The notes below the pieces were generated by a model. It made no database searches and was not told where the DNA came from. It saw only the letters and a list, made by a program, of their open reading frames with translations. The position numbers and the translations under genes were made by a program. Positions 45,188-54,068 of a stretch of DNA of 64,000 nt are shown one piece after another (the first letter of the stretch is position 1; the number at the start of each line of letters is the position of its first letter). Source of the DNA: Polaribacter sp. (GTDB lineage: Bacteria; Bacteroidota; Bacteroidia; Flavobacteriales; Flavobacteriaceae); contig JAQWGI010000032.1 in NCBI GenBank assembly GCA_029238315.1, forward strand, positions 25,716-89,715, given 5' to 3'.

Positions 45188-45221
45188 AAAAAGAGAGGCT
45201 TTTAACAAAGCCTCTCTTTTT
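45188..45221. terminator. Strong bidirectional terminator, 15-bp stem
   Basis: Arms AAAAAGAGAGGCTTT (45188-45202) and its inverse (45207-45221) have a 4-base loop, with A- and T-runs on the two sides. It serves the BNR protein gene on the plus strand, and on the minus strand the hairpin begins at the stop codon of the small membrane protein gene. Confidence 0.9.
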
Positions 45222-45468
45222 ATTTTGTTTTTTTTATTGCCATGTAAAATGCATAAAAATAACTGATAATTATTTTTAGTGCAAAGAAGCGTTGCCATTT
45301 TCCATTGGTAAAGTTTACTTCATTTACTTTAGCAAAATCTCCTGCAAAAATATCTCGCCAACTATTCATTAATAGAGAAATAACTGTTACCACTATAAAA
45401 AAAGGTAGCGCTATTTTAAATACATTTGTCCAAAAACCTGGAGATTTTATTTTTTCTAAAAATGTCAT
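45220..45468 (-). CDS. Small hypothetical membrane protein
   Basis: The 82-residue protein has one clear hydrophobic segment (about residues 18-34) and a second weaker one near the C-terminus (ALKIIISYFYAFYMAI), with charged ends. I do not recognise it. The stop of the MazG-like gene overlaps its ATG, so the two are co-translated. Confidence 0.75.
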   Translation of the reverse strand: MTFLEKIKSPGFWTNVFKIALPFFIVVTVISLLMNSWRDIFAGDFAKVNEVNFTNGKWQRFFALKIIISYFYAFYMAIKKTK

Positions 45469-45794
45469 TATTGTAGTTTTTTATTATTGTGATGTCTATC
45501 GTGATCACGTTTTGTTTTTATATCTAATTTTTTCTCAAAAGCGGCCTGTAAATCTACTCCTGTTTGATTTGCCAAACACAAAGTAACAAACAAAACATCG
45601 GCTAATTCCTCACCTAAATCTTTATTTTTATCTGACTCTTTTTCGCTTTGTTCACCATATCTGCGCGCAATAATTCTTGCCACTTCTCCAACCTCCTCAG
45701 TTAGTTGCGCCATATTTGTTAATTCGTTAAAATAACGAACACCATGATTCTGAATCCAATCGTCAACTTGTTTTTGCGTGGTTTTTATCCCCAT
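45468..45794 (-). CDS. MazG-like nucleotide pyrophosphohydrolase
   Basis: The 108-residue all-alpha protein has the metal-binding pattern of the MazG/iMazG family: EEVGEV near residue 31, then EELADVLF near 62. It probably hydrolyses non-canonical or specific dNTPs to monophosphates. It is first in a two-gene unit and has a -7 element (TATCTTTG at 45820-45827 on the minus strand) 25 bases before its ATG. Confidence 0.88.
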   Translation of the reverse strand: MGIKTTQKQVDDWIQNHGVRYFNELTNMAQLTEEVGEVARIIARRYGEQSEKESDKNKDLGEELADVLFVTLCLANQTGVDLQAAFEKKLDIKTKRDHDRHHNNKKLQ

Positions 45795-45819
45795 AAATTA
45801 TAATTTACTTTTAAAAAAA

Positions 45820-45827
45820 CAAAGATA
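45820..45827 (-). promoter_or_regulatory. -7 promoter element of the MazG-like gene
   Basis: On the minus strand the octamer is TATCTTTG, 25 bases before the ATG at 45794. Confidence 0.55.
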
Positions 45828-45965
45828 CAATTCTTTCTCTTTTTATTTTTGATAGTATTTATAATAACTTATTGCTTAAAAAATAGAGGAAAAGATGTTA
45901 AACTAATAATATTCCTTAAATTGCTAATCACTTAGAATTGAAATTTCAATTTAAATTTTGAAAAC

Positions 45966-47420
45966 ATGAAATCTTTTTACACCTCAAAAATTACATTATT
46001 TTTTATTCTTTTTTTATCTCTTAATAGTTTTGCTCAAGAAAAGCATTACTATCAAACAGATTTTTCTGTGCAAGATTTTAATGAAAGAAGAACTAAAATA
46101 TTCAATGCAATTGGTACAAACGGAATTGCAGTAATTCAAGGTGCAAGAAGTGTTGATGGTTTCGAGGCTTTTAGACAAACCAATACTTTTTACTATTTAA
46201 CCGGAATAGAAACTGGTCATGCATATTTGTTGTTCAACGGAAAAAAGAAAACTACAACATTATATTTACCCCATAGAGATAAGGGAAGAGAACGAAGTCA
46301 AGGTAAAATTTTATCTGCTGAAGACGCGGAATTAATTATCAAATTAACAGGAGTTAATCAAGTCAAAGCAATTGAATTCTTATCGTCTGATCTAGCTGGA
46401 ACAGGATTGATAAAAGATGGCGTTCCGTTTTTATACACACCTTTAAGTCCTGCTGAAACAGGAACAGACAGTAGAGATGAATTAGTTCATGGTCATGCAA
46501 GAGCAGCTTCAGATCCTTGGGACGGACAAGCTTCGAGAGAGGCACATTTTAAAAAATTATTAAACGAACGATTCCCTCAATTTCAGGTAAAAGATTTATC
46601 TCCAACATTAGATGAAATGCGTCTAATTAAAAGTAAAAAAGAAATTGACATCATAAGAAAGGCAACTCAAATTGCTGGATTAGGAATTATAGAAGCGATG
46701 AAATCTACAAAAACTGGAGTGTATGAGTATCAATTAGCAGCAGCAGCCAAGTATATTTTTTATCAACATGGAGCTCAAGGAGATGCATATCCAGCTATTA
46801 TTGGAGGTGGAACAAATGCATTTATGGGGCACTACTTTCATAAAACAGATGTTTTAAAAAATGGCGAATTGGTTTTGATGGATTATGCGCCAGATTATAA
46901 ATATTACACAAGTGATGTTACGAGAATTTGGCCAATAAATGGAAGATTTGACAAGGCTCAAACGGCTTTGTATGAATACATAATTGCTTATAAGGATGCT
47001 TTATTCAAATACATAAAACCTGGTGTAACTTCTAATTATGTTTTAGACAATGCTGCTGCAGACATGAAAATTTATTTAAAAGGGAAAAAGTTTGCAAATC
47101 CTACACATTTACAAGCTGTGCAAAATGGCGTAAAGTTTAGAGGTCATTTTCAACATCCAGTTGGTATGGGCGTTCATGATGTAGGTAGAATTCGTGGAAA
47201 ACCGTTACGAGAAGGAATGATTTTTACCATTGACCCAATGATTTGGATTCCAGAAGAGCGATTGTATATTCGAATAGAAGATGTTGCTTTAGTAACTGCA
47301 AATGGTGTGGAAAACATGAGCGCTTTTGTACCAACAACCATTAAAGAAATAGAAAAAACGATCAAAGAAAAAGGAATTACAGAGTTTAGACCTGCAGAAA
47401 AATTGCCTTTTAAAAATTAA
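45966..47420 (+). CDS. Exported Xaa-Pro aminopeptidase (M24B) with N-terminal AMP_N domain
   Basis: The 484-residue protein has a signal peptide (MKSFYTSKITLFFILFLSLN, ending SFAQ) and so acts outside the cytoplasm. It removes N-terminal residues that precede proline. The C-terminal pita-bread domain has metal ligands in LMDYAPDYKYYTSDVTR, a histidine in HPVGMGVHDVG, and glutamates in the IDPM and RIEDVALV regions. The N-terminal domain is of the AMP_N type. It is monocistronic and convergent with aat. Confidence 0.93.
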   Translation: MKSFYTSKITLFFILFLSLNSFAQEKHYYQTDFSVQDFNERRTKIFNAIGTNGIAVIQGARSVDGFEAFRQTNTFYYLTGIETGHAYLLFNGKKKTTTLYLPHRDKGRERSQGKILSAEDAELIIKLTGVNQVKAIEFLSSDLAGTGLIKDGVPFLYTPLSPAETGTDSRDELVHGHARAASDPWDGQASREAHFKKLLNERFPQFQVKDLSPTLDEMRLIKSKKEIDIIRKATQIAGLGIIEAMKSTKTGVYEYQLAAAAKYIFYQHGAQGDAYPAIIGGGTNAFMGHYFHKTDVLKNGELVLMDYAPDYKYYTSDVTRIWPINGRFDKAQTALYEYIIAYKDALFKYIKPGVTSNYVLDNAAADMKIYLKGKKFANPTHLQAVQNGVKFRGHFQHPVGMGVHDVGRIRGKPLREGMIFTIDPMIWIPEERLYIRIEDVALVTANGVENMSAFVPTTIKEIEKTIKEKGITEFRPAEKLPFKN

Positions 47421-47422
47421 AT

Positions 47423-48064
47423 CTATAACATTTCTAAAAATGTTGGTCTAGTAATTTCTTTAGCACCTAAACTTGCAAGATGATCATTGTATACCTGACA
47501 ATCTATTAACTTATAATTATAATTTCTCACCAAATGGATGAATGCTAATTTAGAAGCATTTGGCATTAAACTAAACATGCTTTCTCCACAAAAAACACCA
47601 TTTCCCAAATCAACACCATATAAACCACCAACTAAAACATGTTTTTTAGTTTCTAAATTGTAAAACCAAACTTCTATTGATTTTGCAATACCTTTATTAT
47701 GTAAATTAATGTAGGCTTGTTCCATATCATCGGTAATCCAAGTACCAAAATCATCATTTCTAATGATGTGCTTACAATTAAAAATTACTTCGTTAAAAGC
47801 GGTATTCTCTGTGATTTTAAAATTATTTTTTTTAATGATTTTTCGCATCGATTTTGAAACTCTTAAATCATTAGGAAATAACACCATTCTTTCTTGCGGA
47901 CAATACCATACAATTGGCTCCCCTTCAGAAAACCAAGGAAATATTCCGTTTTTATATGCCAGCATTAATCGTTCAACAGACAAATCTCCACCCAAAGCAA
48001 TTACACCTTCTTCTGAGGTTGTTTCTGGGGATGGAAATTCAAGTTTTTCTGTAAGCCAAATCAT
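47423..48064 (-). CDS. aat: Leucyl/phenylalanyl-tRNA--protein transferase
   Basis: Aat adds Leu or Phe to N-termini beginning with Lys or Arg, marking proteins for the N-end rule pathway. The 213-residue protein has FPWFSEGEPIVWYCPQERM, the conserved TWI segment and GLYGVDLGNGVFCGESMFS. A -7 element lies only 5 bases before the ATG, so a leaderless mRNA is likely. It ends 2 bases from the convergent peptidase gene. Confidence 0.96.
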   Translation of the reverse strand: MIWLTEKLEFPSPETTSEEGVIALGGDLSVERLMLAYKNGIFPWFSEGEPIVWYCPQERMVLFPNDLRVSKSMRKIIKKNNFKITENTAFNEVIFNCKHIIRNDDFGTWITDDMEQAYINLHNKGIAKSIEVWFYNLETKKHVLVGGLYGVDLGNGVFCGESMFSLMPNASKLAFIHLVRNYNYKLIDCQVYNDHLASLGAKEITRPTFLEML

Positions 48065-48069
48065 AATTT

Positions 48070-48077
48070 CAAAAATA
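48070..48077 (-). promoter_or_regulatory. -7 promoter element of aat, very close to the start
   Basis: On the minus strand TATTTTTG is followed by AAATT and the ATG, a spacing of 5 bases. Confidence 0.6.
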
Positions 48078-48086
48078 GTAAATAAA

Positions 48087-48108
48087 AAAGCAGCCTATTG
48101 GCTGCTTT
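48087..48108 (-). terminator. Terminator of the DUF3127-flavin reductase unit
   Basis: A 9-bp stem (AAAGCAGCC and inverse, loop of 4) is followed on the minus strand by a T-run (48085-48090). It lies just after the DUF3127 gene and before the aat promoter. Confidence 0.85.
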
Positions 48109-48128
48109 AAATATGTTTTTCAATTCTC

Positions 48129-48494
48129 TTAGAATGGTAAATCGTCTGGTTCTGCCGAGTTTGTAGTATCAGCTGGCTGAAACTGATCAACTGGTGGTAA
48201 ATCTTGGGGAGCTGCAGCTTGCATTCCCTCAATTCTCCAACCTTGAATTGCATTAAAATATTTTGCAACTCCTTCTGGATTGATCCATTCTCTACCACGT
48301 AAATTGATAGAAATTTTTACGTCTTGCCCAACAGAATAACTATTTAATAAATCACATTTATCTTGTACAAACTCAATTAAAATCATTTGTGGATATTGCT
48401 CATCAGTTGTAACTACCAATTCTCTTTTTCTAAATCCACTACTTCCAAAAGTTTGTGTTTCGTTGATTAATTTAATTTTTCCTATTACTTCCAT
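48129..48494 (-). CDS. DUF3127 domain-containing protein (OB-fold-like)
   Basis: The 121-residue protein begins MEVIGKIKLINETQTFGSSG and has the REWINPEG pattern near residue 70, which fits DUF3127, a family with an OB-like, SSB-resembling fold in Bacteroidetes. The acidic, proline-rich tail ends DDLPF, like SSB tails that recruit partners. A nucleic-acid-binding role is plausible but not shown. It follows the flavin reductase gene by 8 bases. Confidence 0.85.
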   Translation of the reverse strand: MEVIGKIKLINETQTFGSSGFRKRELVVTTDEQYPQMILIEFVQDKCDLLNSYSVGQDVKISINLRGREWINPEGVAKYFNAIQGWRIEGMQAAAPQDLPPVDQFQPADTTNSAEPDDLPF

Positions 48495-48502
48495 TTTCTT
48501 AT

Positions 48503-49363
48503 CTATTTAATTAAAAGCACATTCCAAGCACTTTCTACATCATTTTTATCTAAAAAATCTTTGGCAAATGTATGTTTTTTTGTGGTTTCTAACCCAACAA
48601 ATTGCGGATTGACTTTTGCAAAGTTATCAACAGTTTCTTCATTTGGTATTTGTTCTATATTTCCTAAAACACCAAGATTATTACCTGTTAAAACAACACT
48701 TTCTCTAATATCAACTGGTATGGCATCTACTCCAATACCCAATGTTGCAATAGGCTTTGGGATTTCAAAAAACCCGTCTTTTGCTCTTGAGTAATAGTTA
48801 CCTCCAGCTCTTGCTACTAAATCTATTTTATGTTGATCAATAGCACCACTTTCATCTAAAACAGCCTCATTAATATGTAATTTTACAACTTCACAAATAA
48901 TTAAGTTCCCTGCACCACCTTCATTACCTAGGTGTATAATTTCGTTTACCTTACACTCAAATTGAACAGGAGATTCGGCAACTCTAAAAGGAGCTACTAT
49001 ATCAGAAGGAAGCATTGTTAATCCAGATTTTGTAAACTCATTTACTCCTTTCGGATACATGGTGCTACTCAAAGACATTTGCTGAACAATATCATAATTT
49101 ACCACATTTATAACCACTTCTTTGGTAGCCATGGCATTGTCTAATGTATGTTTTGTTTTGTTTCCTCTAACACTTCTTGCAGGTGAAAAAATTAGAATTG
49201 GCGGATTTGCACTAAATACATTAAAAAAACTAAATGGCGATAAATTTGGGTTTCCATCAGCATCAATTGTACTAGCAAACGCAATAGGTCTTGGGGCAAT
49301 AGCACCTAATAAATACCCATGCAATTTTGGTGTTGAAATTTCATTTGGATCTATAGAAAGCAT
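48503..49363 (-). CDS. Flavin reductase-like (flavoredoxin) protein
   Basis: The 286-residue protein has the split-barrel FMN-binding fold of the flavin reductase/flavoredoxin family: YLLGAIAPRPIAFASTIDADG near residue 15 and NLSPFSFFNVFSANPP following. It binds FMN and probably acts in electron transfer; the partner is unknown. It leads a two-gene unit with DUF3127 and diverges from the histidine kinase gene. Confidence 0.9.
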   Translation of the reverse strand: MLSIDPNEISTPKLHGYLLGAIAPRPIAFASTIDADGNPNLSPFSFFNVFSANPPILIFSPARSVRGNKTKHTLDNAMATKEVVINVVNYDIVQQMSLSSTMYPKGVNEFTKSGLTMLPSDIVAPFRVAESPVQFECKVNEIIHLGNEGGAGNLIICEVVKLHINEAVLDESGAIDQHKIDLVARAGGNYYSRAKDGFFEIPKPIATLGIGVDAIPVDIRESVVLTGNNLGVLGNIEQIPNEETVDNFAKVNPQFVGLETTKKHTFAKDFLDKNDVESAWNVLLIK

Positions 49364-49430
49364 GTTTCAATTTATTTTTATTTGTAAATATACCATCATT
49401 TTATAAAATGAGTTATGTAATAATATAGAT

Positions 49431-49438
49431 TATATTTG
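49431..49438 (+). promoter_or_regulatory. -7 promoter element of the histidine kinase gene, very close to the start
   Basis: TATATTTG is followed by TAGGAG and the ATG at 49445, a 6-base gap. The GGAG is too close to the start to act as a normal ribosome binding site. Confidence 0.6.
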
Positions 49439-49444
49439 TAGGAG

Positions 49445-50596
49445 ATGAATTTTTTTAAAAACACACTTTTAACCAAACGAATTGTCATTTTTGTACTCTT
49501 CATTATTGTTTCTTTAATTCTTTGGAACACGTATGTTTTTTTTCAAAAATTTAAAAAAGATGAACGCACAAAAATAGAAGTTTTTGCAGCTGCACAGTTA
49601 GAGTTAGCAACAAATACAGATTTAAATGCAAGTGTTAATCTTCCTTTAAAAATTTTAGAAACCAACACTAATATTCCTACCATTTTATTAAATCGTGACG
49701 GAAGTATTAAATCGTTTCATAACTTAGATTCTACAAAAACAAACAATCCTGAGTATTTAAAAAAACAATTGGCAATAATGAAAAAACAAAATGCCCCAAT
49801 TGAAATAAAATATGAAGAAATTATTCAATATGTTTATTACAAAGATTCTGATTTATTAGACAAACTTACGTATTACCCAATTGCATTGGTCTTGATTCTT
49901 ATCTTATTTCTTACCGTAATTTACATGTTATTTTCATCTAACAAAATTGCAGAACAAAATAGGCTATGGACAGGTATGGCAAAAGAAACTGCGCATCAAA
50001 TCGGCACGCCACTTTCTTCTTTACTAGGTTGGATCACCATTTTAAAGGCTGAAAATATTAGCGAAAAATATGTTGATGAAATAGAAAATGATGTGCACCG
50101 ATTAAACATAATTGCAAATCGATTTTCTAAAATTGGATCTACACCAGCGTTAAATAAAGAAAATATTGTTTCAATTACAAAGCAAACATTTACCTATTTA
50201 GAAAGTAGAAGTTCTAAGCAAGTTTCGTTTCAATTTACATCAGAAAAAGAAGAGTTATTTTCTAATTTAAACACCGAATTGTTTGGTTGGGTAATTGAGA
50301 ATTTAATAAAAAATTCTATTGACGCTATGAAAGGGAAAGGAAATATTTCTTTAGCTATTTCTGAAAACAAAAAAGCCATAAAAATTACAATTACTGATAC
50401 TGGAAAAGGAATTGAGAAATCGCAGTTTAAACAAATATTTAAGCCTGGTTTTACAACAAAAAAACGCGGCTGGGGCTTGGGCCTATCGTTGTCTAAACGT
50501 ATTGTTGAAGAATATCACAACGGAAAAATATTTGTAAAAAAATCTGAAATTAATAAAGGAACAAGTATTCAAATTTTGATGCAGAAAATTAATTAA
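49445..50596 (+). CDS. Sensor histidine kinase (orphan)
   Basis: The 383-residue protein has two membrane helices (about 12-30 and 145-165) framing a periplasmic sensor of about 110 residues, then the HisKA-like region with His in GMAKETAHQIGTPLSSL and the HATPase domain with N box NLIKNSIDAM, G1 DTGKGIE and G2 GWGLGLSLSK. The HQIGTP form of the phospho-site is common in flavobacteria. No response regulator gene lies nearby, so its partner is encoded elsewhere. Confidence 0.93.
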   Translation: MNFFKNTLLTKRIVIFVLFIIVSLILWNTYVFFQKFKKDERTKIEVFAAAQLELATNTDLNASVNLPLKILETNTNIPTILLNRDGSIKSFHNLDSTKTNNPEYLKKQLAIMKKQNAPIEIKYEEIIQYVYYKDSDLLDKLTYYPIALVLILILFLTVIYMLFSSNKIAEQNRLWTGMAKETAHQIGTPLSSLLGWITILKAENISEKYVDEIENDVHRLNIIANRFSKIGSTPALNKENIVSITKQTFTYLESRSSKQVSFQFTSEKEELFSNLNTELFGWVIENLIKNSIDAMKGKGNISLAISENKKAIKITITDTGKGIEKSQFKQIFKPGFTTKKRGWGLGLSLSKRIVEEYHNGKIFVKKSEINKGTSIQILMQKIN

Positions 50597-50788
50597 TCTC
50601 ACTTTTTTGAGAAAAAGTATCTCGTTACAATAGCCATGAAAAAAACCCGTAAATAAGTAAAAAGGAATCACAATAAGTATTTTTTTTTAAAACTTAAGGT
50701 TTCACCAAGCATCAATGGCTTCAAAAAATCCATCATTATAAACATCCAAATTGCTCAAGAAAATCCCTCTCTTTTTCAGTTTTTTATT

Positions 50789-51181
50789 TTAAAAATTACT
50801 TGAAATTTCTTTAGCAAGTTTCACAAAATCATCGTGCTGCATTTTTAATTTTTTACTCGTAAAATTAATGTCAGAAACGCTATTAATCGGAATTAAATGT
50901 ACATGTGCATGCGGAACTTCTAGACCAACAACAGTCATTCCTATTCTATTACAAACAATTGTTTTTTCTAACGCTTTTGCAACTTTGTGTGCAAATTGCA
51001 TTAATCCAGCATACGTTTCAGAATCTAAATCGAAAATTTTATCAACTTCATTTTTCGGTATCACCAATGTATGCCCTTTTGCATTTGGATTGATGTCTAG
51101 AAAAGCATAATAATTATTGTCTTCTGCAATTTTATATGACGGAATTTCTTGATTTATAATTTTTGTAAAAATACTACTCAT
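50789..51181 (-). CDS. HIT-family nucleotide-binding protein
   Basis: The 130-residue protein carries the histidine triad HAHVHLIPI near residue 93 and an N-terminal FTKIINQEIPSYKIAED that is typical of Hint-type proteins. These hydrolyse AMP-linked or GMP-linked compounds; the cell role is uncertain. It lies after greA but has its own -7 element (51197-51204, TACTTTTG on the minus strand) and a terminator separates the two. Confidence 0.93.
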   Translation of the reverse strand: MSSIFTKIINQEIPSYKIAEDNNYYAFLDINPNAKGHTLVIPKNEVDKIFDLDSETYAGLMQFAHKVAKALEKTIVCNRIGMTVVGLEVPHAHVHLIPINSVSDINFTSKKLKMQHDDFVKLAKEISSNF

Positions 51182-51196
51182 CTATTTTTTTTATTT

Positions 51197-51204
51197 CAAA
51201 AGTA
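51197..51204 (-). promoter_or_regulatory. -7 promoter element of the HIT protein gene
   Basis: On the minus strand the octamer is TACTTTTG, 15 bases before the ATG at 51181, immediately after the greA terminator. Confidence 0.55.
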
Positions 51205-51207
51205 AAC

Positions 51208-51241
51208 AAAAAAACGCGTTGCAGAAGCAACGCGTTTTTTT
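51208..51241. terminator. Terminator between greA and the HIT gene
   Basis: Arms AAAAAAACGCGTTGC (51208-51222) and its inverse (51227-51241) enclose a 4-base loop. On the minus strand the hairpin ends in a T-run, so it terminates greA transcription. Confidence 0.9.
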
Positions 51242-51260
51242 CCTTATAATTACAATAATA

Positions 51261-51734
51261 CTATCTAGAAATCTCCATAACTTCAAATTTCATAATTCCA
51301 TTTGGCACTTGAATCTCTGCAATTTCGCCAATTTTTTTCCCTAATAATCCTTTTCCAATTGGAGAATTTACAGACAATTTACCATTTCTAACATCAGATT
51401 CAGAATCTGCAACTAAGGTATAAGTAAACTCCATTTTATTAGAAGTATTCTTTAATTTTACTACAGAATGAATTAGTATTTTTGAAGTATCTAATTGAGA
51501 TTCGTCAATAATTCTGGCATTTGCAACCACATTTTTTAGTTTAGCAATCTTAAATTCTAATAAAGATTGTTCTTCTTTTGCTGCATGATATTCTGCATTT
51601 TCACTTAAATCACCCTTATCTCTTGCATCTGCAATTTCTTGGGTAACTCTTGGGCGCTCAACTTGCTCTAATTGATGCAACTCATCTTTTAATTTTTTAA
51701 GTCCTTCTGGCGTGTAATAAGAAACATTACTCAT
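51261..51734 (-). CDS. greA: Transcription elongation factor GreA
   Basis: GreA binds RNA polymerase and stimulates cleavage of backtracked RNA. The 157-residue length is standard. The N-terminal coiled coil contains ARDKGDLSENAEYHAAKEEQ-like sequence with the acidic tip residues DLSENAEY, and the C-terminal domain ends with NSPIGKGLLGKKIGE. It is followed by a strong terminator. Confidence 0.97.
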   Translation of the reverse strand: MSNVSYYTPEGLKKLKDELHQLEQVERPRVTQEIADARDKGDLSENAEYHAAKEEQSLLEFKIAKLKNVVANARIIDESQLDTSKILIHSVVKLKNTSNKMEFTYTLVADSESDVRNGKLSVNSPIGKGLLGKKIGEIAEIQVPNGIMKFEVMEISR

Positions 51735-51853
51735 ATTTATACAGTTTTAAAATACAAAATCTCATTACCGTTTTATCAGAATGAGACTCAATTACAAATG
51801 TACAAAATATTTGTAACTTGCCATCGTTTATAATAAACACTACATTTTATAAA

Positions 51854-52279
51854 ATGAAAAAAAATCTTTTATTTTTTTTAGCAATTATTTTATTAAGCAA
51901 TTGTTCTACTAGTTTTCAAAACAACGATGTTTTACCTACTATTCAAGTTAACGAAACGATAGACTTAAGTTTACCAGAATTTATAAACCTAAATACACCG
52001 CAAAACTGGGCTTATGGAAATGGAGGCATAAAAGGAATCATTATTTACAATATTAACGGTAGAGAATTTAAAGCTTTTGAACGTGCTGCGCCACATTTAA
52101 GACCAAGTGAATGCTCTCAAATGGTTGTAGAAGATGCTTTGATTATGAAATGCCCTTGTGATGATAGTGAGTTTCAAATTTTAAATGGAGCTCCCAGAAC
52201 AAGCGGAATTACAAATTTTGCAAGAGAATATTTAGTTACTAATTTAAACGGAACTGTTTTACGAATCACTAACTTTTAG
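51854..52279 (+). CDS. Rieske-fold-like lipoprotein lacking two cluster ligands
   Basis: I choose the ATG at 51854, which gives a lipoprotein signal (MKKNLLFFLAIILLSNC, Cys17) and 141 residues; an upstream ATG at 51818 adds 12 residues. The sequence follows the Rieske pattern, but the first motif reads AAPHL (Cys to Ala) and the second CPCDDSEF (His to Asp), so only one ligand of each pair is kept and a normal 2Fe-2S cluster is unlikely. Similar lipoproteins occur across the family. Function unknown. Confidence 0.75.
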   Translation: MKKNLLFFLAIILLSNCSTSFQNNDVLPTIQVNETIDLSLPEFINLNTPQNWAYGNGGIKGIIIYNINGREFKAFERAAPHLRPSECSQMVVEDALIMKCPCDDSEFQILNGAPRTSGITNFAREYLVTNLNGTVLRITNF

Positions 52280-52302
52280 TAGTTCAAAATCAAATAGATT
52301 GT

Positions 52303-52310
52303 TATTTTTG
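52303..52310 (+). promoter_or_regulatory. -7 promoter element of purK
   Basis: TATTTTTG matches TAnnTTTG and ends 28 bases before the GTG start at 52339. Confidence 0.55.
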
Positions 52311-52338
52311 CAAGAACAACACAAACTAAATTACTAAC

Positions 52339-53496
52339 GTGAAAAACTACTTCTCTTCCGATTTTAAACTAGGCGTTTTAGGTGGCGGTCAATTAGGACG
52401 AATGCTATTGGTCGAAACTCAAAAATACGACATTTACACATCCATACTAGATGCTTCTCCAGAAGCACCTTGCGCACAAATTTGCAACGAATTTCATGTC
52501 GGAAATTTATTAGACTTTGATGCCGTTTATAATTTTGGAAAAAAAGTAGATGTGCTAACTATTGAAATTGAACACGTTAATATTGATGCTTTGTATCAAC
52601 TAGAAAAGGAAGGATTAAAAATTTACCCGCAACCGGCTGTAATTGAAATCATACAACACAAGGGCAAACAAAAAGATTTTTTTGTAGCAAATAACATTCC
52701 TACTTCACCACACAAGCGCTTTCTAAACAAACAAGAATTAATGCATGCTTTTCAAAATAATGAATTTGAAATTCCGTGTGTTTGGAAATCTGCCCAATTT
52801 GGGTATGACGGAACAGGTGTAAAAATTATACGTTCTGTTGATGACATTGATAATATAACTGACAATGAATGTATTGTAGAGAATTTGATTCCGTTTAAAA
52901 ACGAATTGGCTGTAATTGTTGCCAGAAATTTTAACGGAGAAATTAAAACGTATCCTGTGGTAGAAATGGAATTTCATCCAGAAGCCAATCAGGTAGAGTA
53001 TGTGATTTGTCCTGCTAGAATTGATGAAAACGTAGCTAAGAAAGCCAGAGAAATTGCATTACATGTTGCAAAATCTTTTAAACATGTTGGGTTGTTGGCT
53101 GTTGAAATGTTTCAAACAGAAACCAACGAGATTTTAATCAATGAAGTAGCACCAAGAACACATAATTCTGGTCATTACTCTATTGAAGCTAGTTATACAA
53201 ATCAGTTTGAACAACACCTAAGAACCGTCTTAAATCTTCCATTAGGAAACACGGCAAGCAAAGTTGCCGGAATTATGGTGAATTTAGTTGGCGAAGAAGG
53301 TTTTACAGGAGATGTTGTCTATAAAAATATTGAAAAAGCAATGCAGATAGATGGTGTTACACCGCATATTTATGGTAAAAAAATAACCAAACCATTTCGA
53401 AAAATGGGGCATGTAACCATTGTTGATAAAGACATTGCCAAAGCCAGAAAAACGGCACAAAAAGTAAAAGAAACAATTAAGGTTATTGCAAAGTAA
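52339..53496 (+). CDS. purK: N5-carboxyaminoimidazole ribonucleotide synthase
   Basis: PurK makes N5-CAIR from AIR, bicarbonate and ATP in purine synthesis. The 385-residue ATP-grasp protein has GVLGGGQLGRML at residue 12, TIEIEHVN, and the EVAPRTHNSGHY signature near 270. The start is GTG at 52339; no nearby in-frame ATG would keep the first glycine-rich motif. purE follows after 81 bases that contain two family C repeats. Confidence 0.96.
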   Translation: MKNYFSSDFKLGVLGGGQLGRMLLVETQKYDIYTSILDASPEAPCAQICNEFHVGNLLDFDAVYNFGKKVDVLTIEIEHVNIDALYQLEKEGLKIYPQPAVIEIIQHKGKQKDFFVANNIPTSPHKRFLNKQELMHAFQNNEFEIPCVWKSAQFGYDGTGVKIIRSVDDIDNITDNECIVENLIPFKNELAVIVARNFNGEIKTYPVVEMEFHPEANQVEYVICPARIDENVAKKAREIALHVAKSFKHVGLLAVEMFQTETNEILINEVAPRTHNSGHYSIEASYTNQFEQHLRTVLNLPLGNTASKVAGIMVNLVGEEGFTGDVVYKNIEKAMQIDGVTPHIYGKKITKPFRKMGHVTIVDKDIAKARKTAQKVKETIKVIAK

Positions 53497-53508
53497 TAAC
53501 CGCCAAAA

Positions 53509-53562
53509 CTGAATTTATTTCAGTTTCTTATAAATGACAAACAGATTCTGAAACAAATTCAG
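53509..53562. repeat. Two family C repeats between purK and purE
   Basis: CTGAATTTATTTCAG (53509-53523) and CTGAAACAAATTCAG (53548-53562) are two copies in the short space between purK and purE. The second lies 15 bases before the purE ATG. Confidence 0.8.
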
Positions 53563-53577
53563 AACAAACACAAAATT

Positions 53578-54057
53578 ATGGTAGGAATAATAATGGGAAG
53601 CGATTCAGATCTTCCAATCATGCAAGAAGCAATTGATATTTTAGAAAGTTTTGACATTCAAATTGAAGTAGACATTGTTTCTGCACACAGAACACCAGAA
53701 AAATTAGTTGACTATTCTAAAAATGCACACAAACGCGGCGTAAAAGTGATTATTGCTGGTGCTGGTGGTGCCGCTCATTTACCAGGAATGGTGGCTTCTA
53801 TGAGCCCGTTACCAATTATTGGAGTTCCCGTAAAAAGCAGAAATTCTATTGATGGCTGGGATTCTGTTCTTTCTATTTTACAAATGCCAAGCGGTGTTCC
53901 GGTGGCTACAGTTGCCCTTGATGGCGCTAAAAATGCAGGAATTCTAGCAGCCCAAATTATTGGCGCTTCAGACAAATGTGTTTTAGACAAAATTATTGCA
54001 TACAAAGAAGGGTTAAAATTAAAAGTTGAACAAGCTTCTGAACGCGTAAGAAAGTAA
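53578..54057 (+). CDS. purE: 5-(carboxyamino)imidazole ribonucleotide mutase
   Basis: PurE (class I) rearranges N5-CAIR to CAIR. The 159-residue protein has GIIMGSDSDLPIM at the N-terminus, SAHRTPEKL and AGAGGAAHLPGM, all typical. It follows purK, so the two steps are co-encoded. Confidence 0.97.
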   Translation: MVGIIMGSDSDLPIMQEAIDILESFDIQIEVDIVSAHRTPEKLVDYSKNAHKRGVKVIIAGAGGAAHLPGMVASMSPLPIIGVPVKSRNSIDGWDSVLSILQMPSGVPVATVALDGAKNAGILAAQIIGASDKCVLDKIIAYKEGLKLKVEQASERVRK

Positions 54058-54068
54058 TTTTTGTCTTC

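Noticed and set aside
45188..45221. Possible riboswitch or small RNA
   Set aside because: The strong hairpin has a short loop, flanking A and T runs and lies between convergent genes; a terminator explains it fully.
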